A stretch of 50,792 nucleotides of DNA, taken from the NCBI GenBank assembly GCA_964406135.1, contig CAYOQO010000008.1:1-50792 (forward strand), given 5' to 3'. Below are positions 25,304 through 34,053 of this stretch, piece after piece (the stretch's first letter is position 1; each line of letters starts with the position of its first letter). Source of the stretch: JACPFN01 sp964406135. GTDB taxonomy: Bacteria > Babelota > Babeliae > Babelales > Chromulinivoraceae. The notes beneath the pieces were generated by a model, which saw nothing but the letters and a program-made list of their open reading frames with translations, did not search any database and was not told the DNA's origin. Both the position numbers and the translations under genes were made by a program.

Positions 25304-25633
25304 ATGTCTGTCATCAACATAAGCAAAGACAATTTCGAAAAAGAAATCAAACAGTATGATAAGCCAGTTGTTATCGATGTTTATGCAACTTGGTGCGGTC
25401 CTTGCCAACAAATGAAACCAATTTTTACAGATCTTGCAAAAGAATTTGAAGGACGTTGCAAATTTGCAGCACTCAACGTAGATGAAGTCAGAGATCTTTC
25501 AATTATGTTTGGAGTAACTTCAGTTCCAACATTTGTATTTTATTTTAATGGTGAAATGCATTCAAAAGATACTGGTTACATGAGCAAAGAAGCTTTAAAA
25601 TCTCGCATTGAAGAATTTGTAACCTCTGTATAA
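25304..25633 (+). CDS. trxA: Thioredoxin
   Basis: A 109-residue cytosolic disulfide reductase. The active site WCGPC (Cys31, Cys34) is in the VVIDVYATWCGPCQQMKPI segment; the cis-Pro loop is GVTSVPTFVFYFNG. GAGGAG lies 7 nt before the ATG at 25304, which removes a short in-frame extension starting at 25289. No signal peptide. A compact hairpin follows the stop. Confidence 0.97.
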   Translation: MSVINISKDNFEKEIKQYDKPVVIDVYATWCGPCQQMKPIFTDLAKEFEGRCKFAALNVDEVRDLSIMFGVTSVPTFVFYFNGEMHSKDTGYMSKEALKSRIEEFVTSV

Positions 25634-25639
25634 AAATTA

Positions 25640-25662
25640 TGGGGACGATTGAATCGTCCCCA
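25640..25662 (+). terminator. Terminator-like hairpin after trxA
   Basis: TGGGGACGATT / AATCGTCCCCA stem; the U-run (ATAATTTTTTTT) starts about 10 nt further on, so termination efficiency is uncertain. Confidence 0.5.
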
Positions 25663-25687
25663 CATTACGTTATAATTTTTTTTAACT

Positions 25688-26149
25688 TTATCGAGCCAAC
25701 ATAAAAAATACCGCAACAGCATAAATTATATGCCCTGCTGCATAGGTAATCACTGCAGAAACACCATAACCAGATGCCAAATAATTCATACGCTTAATTG
25801 ACCCTTGAGCAACACATGGATTCATGCGATCAAGCATCGGAAGCACCAAGCATCCTGAAATTAATGTGTGAAGAACTCCAAAATGTACTGCATTGCGCAA
25901 ACTTACCGCAATCATAAAATGCTCAAGAATATACGCATACAAAATTGAAAAAAATGCAGAAGCACACAAATGAGCCACAAACCCTGCAACAAAGTTAACG
26001 CGCCCTGCTGCATGTCCGGTAAGTAAACATCCAACATATTTTGTTAAATCAAGTGTTGTAAATTTAATCATTTGAAGTATCATTGCTGCCATGCCCATAA
26101 TTACACCAGCAATCAAACCAATTTTTGCTAAATAAAGAATTTCAAACAT
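25688..26149 (-). CDS. Small integral membrane protein (153 aa)
   Basis: The ATG at 26149 with AAAGGA 6 nt upstream is preferred to 26206. About four membrane helices (LAKIGLIAGVIMGMAAMILQM; FVAGFVAHLCASAFFSILYAYIL; GVLHTLISGCLVL; VSAVITYAAGHIIYAVAVFF). The first helix and the pattern of conserved His/Gly residues recall small DUF6789/YagU-like membrane proteins, but this is weak. It is divergently arranged with the FAD oxidoreductase at 26239. Confidence 0.6.
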   Translation of the reverse strand: MFEILYLAKIGLIAGVIMGMAAMILQMIKFTTLDLTKYVGCLLTGHAAGRVNFVAGFVAHLCASAFFSILYAYILEHFMIAVSLRNAVHFGVLHTLISGCLVLPMLDRMNPCVAQGSIKRMNYLASGYGVSAVITYAAGHIIYAVAVFFMLAR

Positions 26150-26238
26150 TTTTTTCCTTTGATTTTTAATATTGATTTCTTCGTTTGCACCGTAGTACAA
26201 TTCCAAACAAGAGTCAAAAGATAAAAAGGAGCATTCCC

Positions 26239-27525
26239 ATGAACCTTAATTTTCCACCAAAAGATCATGTCCTGTGGTATTCCAACATTTCAGAAACAGA
26301 ACCTTGCACACAAAATTTAGATATTGAAGTTGCTATCGTTGGTGGTGGTATTGCAGGTCTTTCTGCTGCACAAGAATTTGCAAAACAAGGGAAAAAGGTT
26401 GCGATTTTTGAAAAATATTTTTGTGGCTCTGGAGCAACAGGCAAAAGTTCAGGATTTGTAACTCCGAATGCTGAACTTTCACTGACTGATTTTTCAAAAA
26501 GATACAATTTAGATGTTGCACATCAAATTTGGGATTTAATTAGCAGTGGCGTTATCAATATTTCCAACAACATTCAACAACATAATTTTAATTGCGATTT
26601 TCAAACTCAAGATGCTTTTGTGCTCGCCACGCGCGCATCAGAATTAAAAAATTTTGAAAAAGAACATGAAAATTTAAATAACATTGGCTATGAATCAAAA
26701 TTGTACGATCAAAAATCAATACAAAACATCATCAATTCTGATCAATATTTTGGAGCATTACAATATTTTAATAGTTTTAGCTTCAACCCATATTTATACT
26801 GCCAAGAACTCAAAAATCATTTAAAATCTCAAGGTGTTTTAATTTTTGAACAAACACCCGTAACTCAAATTTTAAATCATACACTTATGACACCTCATGC
26901 AACGATTACTGCAGATTTTATTGTGGTTTGTGTTGATCACAGCTTTGCTGATTTAAATTTACTCAATAATGATGTGTTTCATGCGCAAACATTTGTGATG
27001 GCATCTGAACAACTCAGCAAAGAACAAATTAAAAATATCTTTCCCAATGGCAACGTCATGGCGTGGGACACAGAATTAATTTATAACTATTTTCGAATTA
27101 CCAAAGATAATCGTCTCATTTTAGGCGGTGGCGATATGTTTACGAGCTATGCCAACCAAGAAATACATAACTATCGTCGTATCACCAAAAAATTATGCAA
27201 CTATTTTGCACAAAAATTTCCAAAGCTCAACATTCAATTTGAGTATCAATGGCCAGGGCTCATTGGTCTTTCAAAAGATATTGCGCCCATAATTGGCCGT
27301 GATCAAAAATACCAGCACATTTATTATGTTACTGCTGCCACAGGACTTGCAACAGCTGCAGCCTTAGGCGTTTACAGTGCTCAACATATAATGCATAATA
27401 GAAATGATCTTGATAGTTATTTTTCACCCTATCGAAAATTTCCTGTTCGCGGTTTATGTGCAAAAATTATGGGCAAGCGATTATCCTTCATGTTATCCAA
27501 CATCATCAAACTCAATATTCCTTAA
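26239..27525 (+). CDS. FAD-dependent oxidoreductase (DAO family)
   Basis: A 428-residue flavoprotein. The dinucleotide-binding loop is VAIVGGGIAGLSAAQEFAKQ (about 32-51) followed by VAIFEKYFCGSGATGKSSG, typical of the D-amino-acid oxidase/glycine oxidase group with the G-A-S/T-G-x-SG motif. The C-terminal part has LILGGGDMFTSY and the second FAD-contact segment YYVTAATGLATAAALG. The closest general resemblance is to PuuB/OrdL-like gamma-glutamylputrescine oxidases, but the substrate cannot be told. AAGGAG precedes the ATG by 7 nt. An isolated transcription unit. Confidence 0.88.
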   Translation: MNLNFPPKDHVLWYSNISETEPCTQNLDIEVAIVGGGIAGLSAAQEFAKQGKKVAIFEKYFCGSGATGKSSGFVTPNAELSLTDFSKRYNLDVAHQIWDLISSGVINISNNIQQHNFNCDFQTQDAFVLATRASELKNFEKEHENLNNIGYESKLYDQKSIQNIINSDQYFGALQYFNSFSFNPYLYCQELKNHLKSQGVLIFEQTPVTQILNHTLMTPHATITADFIVVCVDHSFADLNLLNNDVFHAQTFVMASEQLSKEQIKNIFPNGNVMAWDTELIYNYFRITKDNRLILGGGDMFTSYANQEIHNYRRITKKLCNYFAQKFPKLNIQFEYQWPGLIGLSKDIAPIIGRDQKYQHIYYVTAATGLATAAALGVYSAQHIMHNRNDLDSYFSPYRKFPVRGLCAKIMGKRLSFMLSNIIKLNIP

Positions 27526-27594
27526 AAAATCACTCTCTAATGCCTTTTTAAAATTTTTCTCTAACTTTAAAGTCTATTTTTGTTTTGATGATAA

Positions 27595-30456
27595 TCATGC
27601 AAACGGATTTTTTGCTCCGTACGGCATTGGAACTGGTATTGCTTGAGCTGCAGATTTGGCACTTTTTGCTTGTTTTGGTAATGCTGGCAAGGCTACAGAA
27701 TCATTCATTGAATCCATCGGAATAACCGTAATCAATTTTATTGGACTATTTGCAGTTGCTGGCGCAAAAACCATTTTCATAGAAATTTGAGGAATTGTAT
27801 TTGTTTTTGCATACACAATATCAAGACCTTCAGAATCTTTCTCTTCCCGTTCAAATTGAGCATTCACAATTGCTGAACAAATGTTTGAAATATTCCAATC
27901 TTTTGGAAACGTTGTTTTAATAACTGGAGCAGCATTTAAAACTGTTGGATAAAATATAAATTTAACACACGTATCAGGCAAAGGTAATTCTTGAGTCTTT
28001 AAAGCATGAACAATCGATAAAGCCTGTAATTTATTACAAGAGTCATACAAATGACCGCCATTAAAACTAATTTCATTATTTTTCATCTCAACTTTCAAAG
28101 AAAAAATATGATCTAAATCAATTGAAACATTTTTTTTATTAAATAATGTTTTTCTAAATCCATATTTTGCCTTCAAATTTAAATCTATCTCTTGACGCAA
28201 ATTTTCATTAATGTGATTTACATGCTTTTTAATGATGTTTAGTTCTGTAGGACTCATACGTTCAATGCTTTTTTCATTTAATAACTCTTCTGCGCTTTTA
28301 GCTTTTGGAACAGTTACAATTACAGCTTTTGGAGTTACAACAAGCCTATCTTTATTTTGCAAGTCTTGAGCTTTTTTAAGTTGATCGATTTTTTTAATTT
28401 CTGTTGCTTGTAAGTTTTCAAATTGATTTTGCTCCTGATCTTCTATCTCTTCTCTAGAGGGACCTTCATGCAACATATAATTTTTTGCTTCTTTGAGTTC
28501 TATAACTTTTTTATCTTGTTCATATTGTTTCAATGCTGCAAGATTGCGAATTTCATTAAAATTCTCAACTAACCCTTTTCTGCTTTTTGCTTCTTTATTT
28601 GTTAATTCTGTTCGAGTACGAACTTCTTCATTGATTTGAGCAGCTATTGCAAGATTATCTGCGCGCTGCTTTTGCTCTTGTACTCTTTGTGCTTGATATT
28701 TTTTTACTTGTTCTGATTCTTGTGCCGATTCAATAATTTTACAAATTTTTCCGAATGCTTCTTTTCGTGCTACAGGATCTTTACATTTATCATAATTGAA
28801 TTCAAGCGTATCACACATTTTTTTATTTAATGGCATAGTTTCAAAAGGTTTCAAGTTATTTTTCATACGTTCTAAAACAATCTCAACATTTTCATGATTT
28901 TCTGCGGTTTTTGATACAGAAGCGCCTTGCTGCAATAAAAACGTAAGAAGATCTTCATTAAATTGCGATACTGCATGCATAACAGAAGTTTGTTCATTAC
29001 TTAGATAATTAATATCAGCACCATGTTTCACTAAAAATTTTATTTTTTCTTTTTTACTTTCAGCTGTTTCATAAAAATTTATACTTGTAGGATTTAAAAA
29101 AAATCCTAAAAAACTAACTTCAAAATTTTTTGTAGCGCTTAAAGGAACAATTATTTTTTTATTAAAATCAAAATTTATCAAACAAGCTTTCTTCAAAATT
29201 TTTTCAATAAAATTTAATGAACAATATTTAAATATCATTAAAAATGGTATGTAACTTGCATAAGTTAAAGATGTAGATGTTAAACTTAAAGTATGCCCGC
29301 GTATCAATTCAATATTCGGATCAGCATCTTTATCTAATAAATATTCAATATATTGCTCCAAAATATTTTGATCATATGTATGAGCAGTTACACCTTTATA
29401 GTCTGCCATAATTTCTACCAGCAATGTTCGCGAGTCATGCTCCCCTTCATTCAACAAAATATAATTAAGATCTAAACCAAGCTTATCTACTGCAAAATCA
29501 ATACATTTTGTAAAGCATGCAATATCATGATTACAAATTCGATACAAAAGCCATCCTAAGTTTGCTGACAAAGAATATGGTTTATTAAAATCAACACCAT
29601 ATTCTTTTAATAAAATTAAAAATTTACACATCAAACCAAAATTTAATTCATTCTGAAAAAAGTCTTTCTGATCAATCAAAGGGAAAAAAAACATCAAAAT
29701 ATTACATGGCTCCAATTTTTGATTAGCCCACCATTGAGCATTTAATAAAAATTCAAGATTTAAATATTTTTGATAATTTATTGTTATTGTTTTTTGACTG
29801 TCTAATTGTGCAATAAAAAATTTCAACAACCTTAAACCACCTATTAAACGATCTTCGTTTAATAATAGAATATTTGTAGTCAGGCTCCATAAAGTGAATA
29901 TAACCCCACGCACAGATTCTTCAATAGAATAATTTCTTATATCTTGGCTCAATAATTTTTCCTGCAATCTAGATGCATTTACGTGATCTAAATTCATTTT
30001 TCGAAGCAAACATTCCACAACTTCCAAAAATCCAAATTTTTCAACCAGCCAAAGAACACTTACATCTTGAGCATCAGATTTTGTAAAATGCCTCCAAATA
30101 ACGGATTTCATCTGTTCATCTGAAAAATTTTTCACTTTTTCAATAAATAATTTTTCCATTTGAGCAAATTTAGCTGGCAAATCAAATAGTAATAAATGAT
30201 CTAACAGTGTTTTTTTTGGATTTTGGTCACTCGTCGAATATTCAAGCGTAAACACTTCATCTGAAGCATTGTTTAATAAATCTTTTAATGTAGTTGCATC
30301 TACCATTTGATTTAATTTTAATTTCCATAATTCTTTTAGAATCGATGTATACATTTTTTCTATTGCATCTTTACTCTTAGTTTCTGCTGCATATAAATTA
30401 CCTATGAACAAAAAACCTAGATGCATGATCATCATGATTCGCACGTAAAACTTCAT
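27595..30456 (-). CDS. Large secreted ankyrin/coiled-coil protein (953 aa)
   Basis: A signal peptide (IMMIMHLGFLFIGNLYAAE) is followed by a helical solenoid over residues 30-560. It contains ankyrin-like units, clearest as IKFLVKHGADINYLSNEQTS and LLTFLLQQGASVSKTAE, and probably more degenerate ones before. About residues 590-760 are a charged coiled coil rich in Gln, Glu, Lys and Ala (for example QRVQEQKQRADNLAIAAQ). The last 200 residues form an alpha/beta domain ending in a Pro-rich VPMPYGAKNPFA tail. Ankyrin proteins with signal peptides are common in intracellular bacteria and often target host proteins; this role is inferred. AAGGAG precedes the ATG. Confidence 0.78.
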   Translation of the reverse strand: MKFYVRIMMIMHLGFLFIGNLYAAETKSKDAIEKMYTSILKELWKLKLNQMVDATTLKDLLNNASDEVFTLEYSTSDQNPKKTLLDHLLLFDLPAKFAQMEKLFIEKVKNFSDEQMKSVIWRHFTKSDAQDVSVLWLVEKFGFLEVVECLLRKMNLDHVNASRLQEKLLSQDIRNYSIEESVRGVIFTLWSLTTNILLLNEDRLIGGLRLLKFFIAQLDSQKTITINYQKYLNLEFLLNAQWWANQKLEPCNILMFFFPLIDQKDFFQNELNFGLMCKFLILLKEYGVDFNKPYSLSANLGWLLYRICNHDIACFTKCIDFAVDKLGLDLNYILLNEGEHDSRTLLVEIMADYKGVTAHTYDQNILEQYIEYLLDKDADPNIELIRGHTLSLTSTSLTYASYIPFLMIFKYCSLNFIEKILKKACLINFDFNKKIIVPLSATKNFEVSFLGFFLNPTSINFYETAESKKEKIKFLVKHGADINYLSNEQTSVMHAVSQFNEDLLTFLLQQGASVSKTAENHENVEIVLERMKNNLKPFETMPLNKKMCDTLEFNYDKCKDPVARKEAFGKICKIIESAQESEQVKKYQAQRVQEQKQRADNLAIAAQINEEVRTRTELTNKEAKSRKGLVENFNEIRNLAALKQYEQDKKVIELKEAKNYMLHEGPSREEIEDQEQNQFENLQATEIKKIDQLKKAQDLQNKDRLVVTPKAVIVTVPKAKSAEELLNEKSIERMSPTELNIIKKHVNHINENLRQEIDLNLKAKYGFRKTLFNKKNVSIDLDHIFSLKVEMKNNEISFNGGHLYDSCNKLQALSIVHALKTQELPLPDTCVKFIFYPTVLNAAPVIKTTFPKDWNISNICSAIVNAQFEREEKDSEGLDIVYAKTNTIPQISMKMVFAPATANSPIKLITVIPMDSMNDSVALPALPKQAKSAKSAAQAIPVPMPYGAKNPFA

Positions 30457-30466
30457 TTCTTACTCC

Positions 30467-30495
30467 TTAAAACCTTGCATAAAATGCGCTATACT
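30467..30495 (+). promoter_or_regulatory. Candidate sigma-70 promoter of the VOC gene
   Basis: TTAAAA, a 17-bp spacer, and TATACT (30490-30495), 41 bp before the ATG. The -35 is a poor match and the -10 good. Confidence 0.5.
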
Positions 30496-30536
30496 AAATT
30501 TTAATCCCTATCTTTTAGAAAAATAAAGGTTTTATT

Positions 30537-30944
30537 ATGGAACACGGACCAATCAAATTAGGCATGGTTATTTTTATGCAACCTGACCTTGCAAAAGCTG
30601 TTGAATTCTACAAAAAGCTTGGCATGAATCAAAAATTTCACCTTGAAGGCAAATGGGCAGAATTTGATCTTGGCTGTATCAAATTTGGACTTTGCCCGAC
30701 AGAACAAGCGCAAGAAAATATTCGCACCGGAATTGTGTTTGAAATATTTGAAGATTTAATCGAATTGCACAAGAAATTACAGGCAGAAGGCGTTGTATTC
30801 GTCAATGAACCTGTTGTAGCTCCGCATGGTGTTATGGTTGGCGTTAAAGACCCAGGTGGCAACGTGTTTGATCTGTATCAACCAACTCCTGAAAAATTTA
30901 AAGAATTTGTGGAAAAAGCAAAACAAGACGAAGCTAAAAAATAG
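30537..30944 (+). CDS. VOC/glyoxalase-like protein
   Basis: A 135-residue vicinal oxygen chelate protein with two beta-alpha-beta-beta-beta modules: LGMVIFMQPDLAKAVEFYKK in the first and GIVFEIFEDLIELHKKL with VGVKDPGGNVFDLYQP in the second. The DPGGN-x-x-xL motif is the most characteristic. The metal-ligand Glu of the second module is not obvious; the product could be a glyoxalase, dioxygenase or resistance-type protein. The C-terminus is Lys-rich. Located 67 bp upstream of groES. Confidence 0.85.
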   Translation: MEHGPIKLGMVIFMQPDLAKAVEFYKKLGMNQKFHLEGKWAEFDLGCIKFGLCPTEQAQENIRTGIVFEIFEDLIELHKKLQAEGVVFVNEPVVAPHGVMVGVKDPGGNVFDLYQPTPEKFKEFVEKAKQDEAKK

Positions 30945-30961
30945 CGCTTTTTTTATGAATT

Positions 30962-30970
30962 TGATATACT
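30962..30970 (+). promoter_or_regulatory. Candidate extended -10 of groESL
   Basis: TGaTATACT is a near-consensus extended -10, 41 bp before the groES ATG. No CIRCE inverted repeat or sigma-32-like element is visible in the 67-bp spacer. Confidence 0.5.
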
Positions 30971-31011
30971 TTTTTTATGGTTAAAATACCAACAAAATGA
31001 GGATATACAAA

Positions 31012-31296
31012 ATGTTTCAAAAACTTCGTCCACTTCATAATAATGTACTCATCCAAAAAATTGAAGAATCTGCAAAAACAGCAGGCGGACTTTATATTCC
31101 CGACGCAGCAAAACAAGAAACTCAAACTGGCATAATCATGGCAACCGGTGCTGGAATTCGCAATGAAAAAGGCGAACTTTTGCCAATGGCAGTCAAGGTT
31201 GGAGATAAAGTCTTTTTTGGCAAATATGCAGGCGTTAAAGCTGATGACAAATTTTTGGTCATTAAAGAAGATGATATTTTAGGCATCATTGAATAA
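31012..31296 (+). CDS. groS: Co-chaperonin GroES
   Basis: The 94-residue lid of the GroEL cage. The ATG at 31012 is 7 nt after GAGGAT; an in-frame ATG at 30997 is a less likely start. Hallmarks: LRPLHNNVLIQKIEE at the N-terminus, the mobile loop SAKTAGGLYIPDAAKQ, and VGDKVFFGKYAGV followed by FLVIKEDDILGII at the C-terminus. Followed 70 bp later by groEL, with a palindromic repeat between them. Confidence 0.97.
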   Translation: MFQKLRPLHNNVLIQKIEESAKTAGGLYIPDAAKQETQTGIIMATGAGIRNEKGELLPMAVKVGDKVFFGKYAGVKADDKFLVIKEDDILGIIE

Positions 31297-31297
31297 A

Positions 31298-31330
31298 GTG
31301 TCATCCCCGACTCGATCAATGATCCAGTCA
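31298..31330. repeat. Degenerate TCATCCC-type repeat between groES and groEL
   Basis: GTGTCATCCCCGACTCGATC followed by AATGATCCAGTC. The opening is shared with the repeat at 25255, and the GATCCAGT end is the reverse complement of the ACTGGATC opening of the repeat at 33988. Confidence 0.55.
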
Positions 31331-31366
31331 ATTTATCAAGATTTTAATAAATTAAGGATTTAAAAA

Positions 31367-33007
31367 ATGGCAAAAAAAATTCTATTCGGGAATCAAGCCC
31401 GACTCAAAATTCTTGATGGTGTCAACATCCTTGCAAACACCGTTAAAGTAACACTCGGGCCCAAAGGACGCAATGTAACCATTGAAAAATCATTTGGTGC
31501 TCCAACTATCACCAAAGATGGTGTGACCGTGGCAAAAGAAATTGAGCTTAAAGATAAGCTTGAAAATATGGGCGCTCAAATGGTCAAAGAAGTTGCAAGC
31601 AAAACAGCTGATGTTGCTGGTGATGGTACCACAACTGCAACAGTTTTAGCTCAAGCAATTTTTCAAGAAGGTAACAAATTTGTTACTGCTGGAGCAAACC
31701 CAATAGAACTCAAACGTGGAATTGACAAAGCAGTCAGTAACGTGGTTGCAAGCTTAAAAGATATGGCAAAAAGCGTTACCAACAAAAAAGAAATTGAACA
31801 AGTTGCAACTATTTCTGCAAACCATGATACGCAAATTGGAACACGCATTGCTGACGCTATGGAAAAAGTTGGTCAAGATGGCGTAATCACCGTTGAAGAA
31901 GCAAAAGGCACTGAAAGTGAACTGGTCGTGGTTGAAGGTATGCAATTTGACCGTGGCTACTTGTCACCATACTTTGTCACTGATGCTGAAAAAATGGAAT
32001 CTGTTCTGAATGATCCATTAATTTTGATCTATGATAAAAAAATTTCTAACATGAAATCACTTATCTCAATTTTGGAAAATGTTGCAAAAACTGGACGTAA
32101 TCTTTTGCTGATTGCAGAAGATGTTGAAGGTGAAGCTTTAGCAACACTTGTCGTCAACAAAATTCGCGGCACACTCAAAGTTGCAGCAGTGAAAGCTCCA
32201 GGATTTGGTGATCGTCGCAAAGATATGCTTGAAGATATTGCAATTGTTACTGGTGGCACTGTAATTGCTGAAGAAAAAGGCATGGCGCTTGATGCGATCA
32301 TGGAACAAGATCTTGGACGAGCAAAAAAAGTAATTTTAACAAAAGATACTTGTACAATCATTGATGGTGCTGGAAGCCAAGCAGCTATTACTGGACGTGT
32401 TGCTCAAATTAAAATGCAACTTGAAAATACCACATCAGAATATGATGCTGAAAAACTGCAAGAACGCTTAGCAAAACTTTCTGGCGGAATTGCCGTAATC
32501 AAAGTTGGTGCTGCAACTGAAGTTGAAATGAAAGAAATCAAAGATCGTATCGAAGATGCACTTTCTGCAACACGAGCTGCAGTTCAAGAAGGAATTGTCA
32601 TTGGTGGTGGATGTGCGCTTATTCGTGCACAAGCAGCACTTGCAAATCTACAACTTTTGGGTGATGAAAAACTTGGTGTTGCAATTGTACGTCGTGCAAT
32701 TGAAGAACCACTTCGTATCATTGCATCAAATGCAGGATATGAATCATCAGTTATTGTTAATTCAGTTTTGCAACAATCTGATAAAAACATGGGCTTTGAT
32801 GCAAAATCAGGTGAATTTGTCGACATGATTTCAGCTGGAATTATTGACCCGGTCAAAGTAACTCGCTGCGCACTTCAAAATGCTGCATCGATTGCTGGAC
32901 TTCTTTTAACAACTGAAGCAATGATTTGTGACATTGAAGAAGAGAAAAAAGATCATCCAATGCCTCCAATGGGTGGCGGTATGGGCGGTATGCCAGGAAT
33001 GATGTAA
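31367..33007 (+). CDS. groL: Chaperonin GroEL
   Basis: A 546-residue chaperonin subunit. Motifs: TLGPKGRNVTIEKSFGAPTI, the ATP-binding DVAGDGTTTATVL, ISANHDTQIG, the apical VVEGMQFDRGYLSPYFVTD, and the equatorial EGIVIGGGCALI. The C-terminus has the flexible GGM repeat (GGGMGGMPGMM). AAGGAT precedes the ATG. Ends at a strong terminator. Normal in every visible respect. Confidence 0.98.
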   Translation: MAKKILFGNQARLKILDGVNILANTVKVTLGPKGRNVTIEKSFGAPTITKDGVTVAKEIELKDKLENMGAQMVKEVASKTADVAGDGTTTATVLAQAIFQEGNKFVTAGANPIELKRGIDKAVSNVVASLKDMAKSVTNKKEIEQVATISANHDTQIGTRIADAMEKVGQDGVITVEEAKGTESELVVVEGMQFDRGYLSPYFVTDAEKMESVLNDPLILIYDKKISNMKSLISILENVAKTGRNLLLIAEDVEGEALATLVVNKIRGTLKVAAVKAPGFGDRRKDMLEDIAIVTGGTVIAEEKGMALDAIMEQDLGRAKKVILTKDTCTIIDGAGSQAAITGRVAQIKMQLENTTSEYDAEKLQERLAKLSGGIAVIKVGAATEVEMKEIKDRIEDALSATRAAVQEGIVIGGGCALIRAQAALANLQLLGDEKLGVAIVRRAIEEPLRIIASNAGYESSVIVNSVLQQSDKNMGFDAKSGEFVDMISAGIIDPVKVTRCALQNAASIAGLLLTTEAMICDIEEEKKDHPMPPMGGGMGGMPGMM

Positions 33008-33020
33008 ATCAAAAAACATA

Positions 33021-33057
33021 AAAAAAGCGCCTTGAAATTAATCAAGGCGCTTTTTTT
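33021..33057. terminator. Bidirectional intrinsic terminator after groEL
   Basis: AAAAAAGCGCCTTGA / TCAAGGCGCTTTTTTT stem with a short loop; a U-run is available on both strands. Shared with the convergent gene 33080-33556. Confidence 0.95.
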
Positions 33058-33079
33058 ATGCTATAAATTTCAAAATAAA

Positions 33080-33556
33080 TTATTTATTATTTTGAAGAGC
33101 TTGACAGGTTTTTTCCCAACCGCGAAGATCATCAAATTCACGAGCTTGTTGCAATTCATACATTTTTTGAATTTTTGTTAATTTCTTACGTTCATTCATA
33201 AAATATTGAATCAAATTTGCTTTTGAGATTTTTGCTTTATGCTGCAATCGCTTTCTTATTTCAGATTCATTGTCCACAGCAATAACAGCTGCACAATTTA
33301 AAGGAGTTTTTCGCCCCTGAGAATCATAAATTACCTTCATCGTCTGAGCAAACCAAAGTGGTGTCAATTGTTCTGGAGAAACTCCTGTAGGAGTATCTGA
33401 TAAATTCCATGATGTAGCTACAACATCACCTCTAAAACTTGAATTAAATATTTGTGGTGATAATGGAATAACTTTAACTCGGAATGTTTTTTCTTGATCA
33501 CCTGCTTCAACACTTACTGCAAACATTGCAATACTCAAAATTAAAACTTTATTCAT
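33080..33556 (-). CDS. Small secreted orphan protein (158 aa)
   Basis: Not recognised. The ATG at 33556 follows AGGGG by 6 nt and gives a clear signal peptide (NKVLILSIAMFAVSVEAG); the longer in-frame extension upstream is not supported. Residues 25-90 are beta-like (TFRVKVIPLSPQIFNSSF), then helical and basic (RLQHKAKISKANLIQYFMNE), ending in FDDLRGWEKTCQALQNNK. Stands 112 bp downstream of another small secreted ORF on the same strand. Confidence 0.65.
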   Translation of the reverse strand: MNKVLILSIAMFAVSVEAGDQEKTFRVKVIPLSPQIFNSSFRGDVVATSWNLSDTPTGVSPEQLTPLWFAQTMKVIYDSQGRKTPLNCAAVIAVDNESEIRKRLQHKAKISKANLIQYFMNERKKLTKIQKMYELQQAREFDDLRGWEKTCQALQNNK

Positions 33557-33668
33557 AAAAAACCCCTGAAAACACGATAAGGATAATAAAAAATACTTGA
33601 ACACAGGGTAACAAAAATATTGAATTTGTAAAATTTTGTACACAAAACAAAAATGCATTAAAAAATGC

Positions 33669-33887
33669 TTAAGATCTTTTACCTTTAAAACCATGATTAT
33701 TTTTAATAATTGTTAAAAACCGATCAAATTTTGATTGTTGAGAATTGGAATTTAATGCTTGACGTTCTGATTCTGATACATTTCTATTAAATGGTATACC
33801 ATTTGCATTAAATTCTTCACGCACAGATCCTGAACCAAAATTTAAATTTGCACAGAATAACAGACTCAAAAAAATAGATTTTTTCAT
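33669..33887 (-). CDS. Tiny secreted protein (72 aa)
   Basis: Starts at ATG with AGGG 8 nt upstream. Signal peptide KKSIFLSLLFCANLNFGSG; LLFCANL could be an imperfect lipobox. The mature part is about 50 residues, polar, Asn/Ser rich and basic at the end (NNHGFKGKRS). Not recognised. Same strand and similar style as the next gene at 33080-33556; the two may be co-transcribed. Confidence 0.55.
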   Translation of the reverse strand: MKKSIFLSLLFCANLNFGSGSVREEFNANGIPFNRNVSESERQALNSNSQQSKFDRFLTIIKNNHGFKGKRS

Positions 33888-33987
33888 AAACAGAACCCTA
33901 AATATTTAAAACTTTTGTAACAAAAATGACGATTAATGCAAAAAAGTATAAAGAAATTGCAAAAATATTAAAAGAACATTTTTAATA

Positions 33988-34048
33988 ACTGGATCCCCGT
34001 TTCCGACTTCGCTCAAGCTTCTACGGACACTGCAAGCCGGGGATGATG
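33988..34048. repeat. Long palindromic repeat (ACTGGATCCCCG type)
   Basis: ACTGGATCCCCG (33988-33999) opens and GCCGGGGATGATG closes; ATCCCCG pairs with CGGGGAT. Inside are TTCCGACTTCGCTC and a GAAGCTT-like segment. It sits 6 bp beyond the end of the barrel gene at 34054 and may act as its terminator. Confidence 0.6.
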
Positions 34049-34053
34049 TACAG

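Noticed and set aside
31297..31366. CIRCE element between groES and groEL
   Set aside because: The inverted repeat there is of the dispersed TCATCCC type and does not match TTAGCACTC-N9-GAGTGCTAA.
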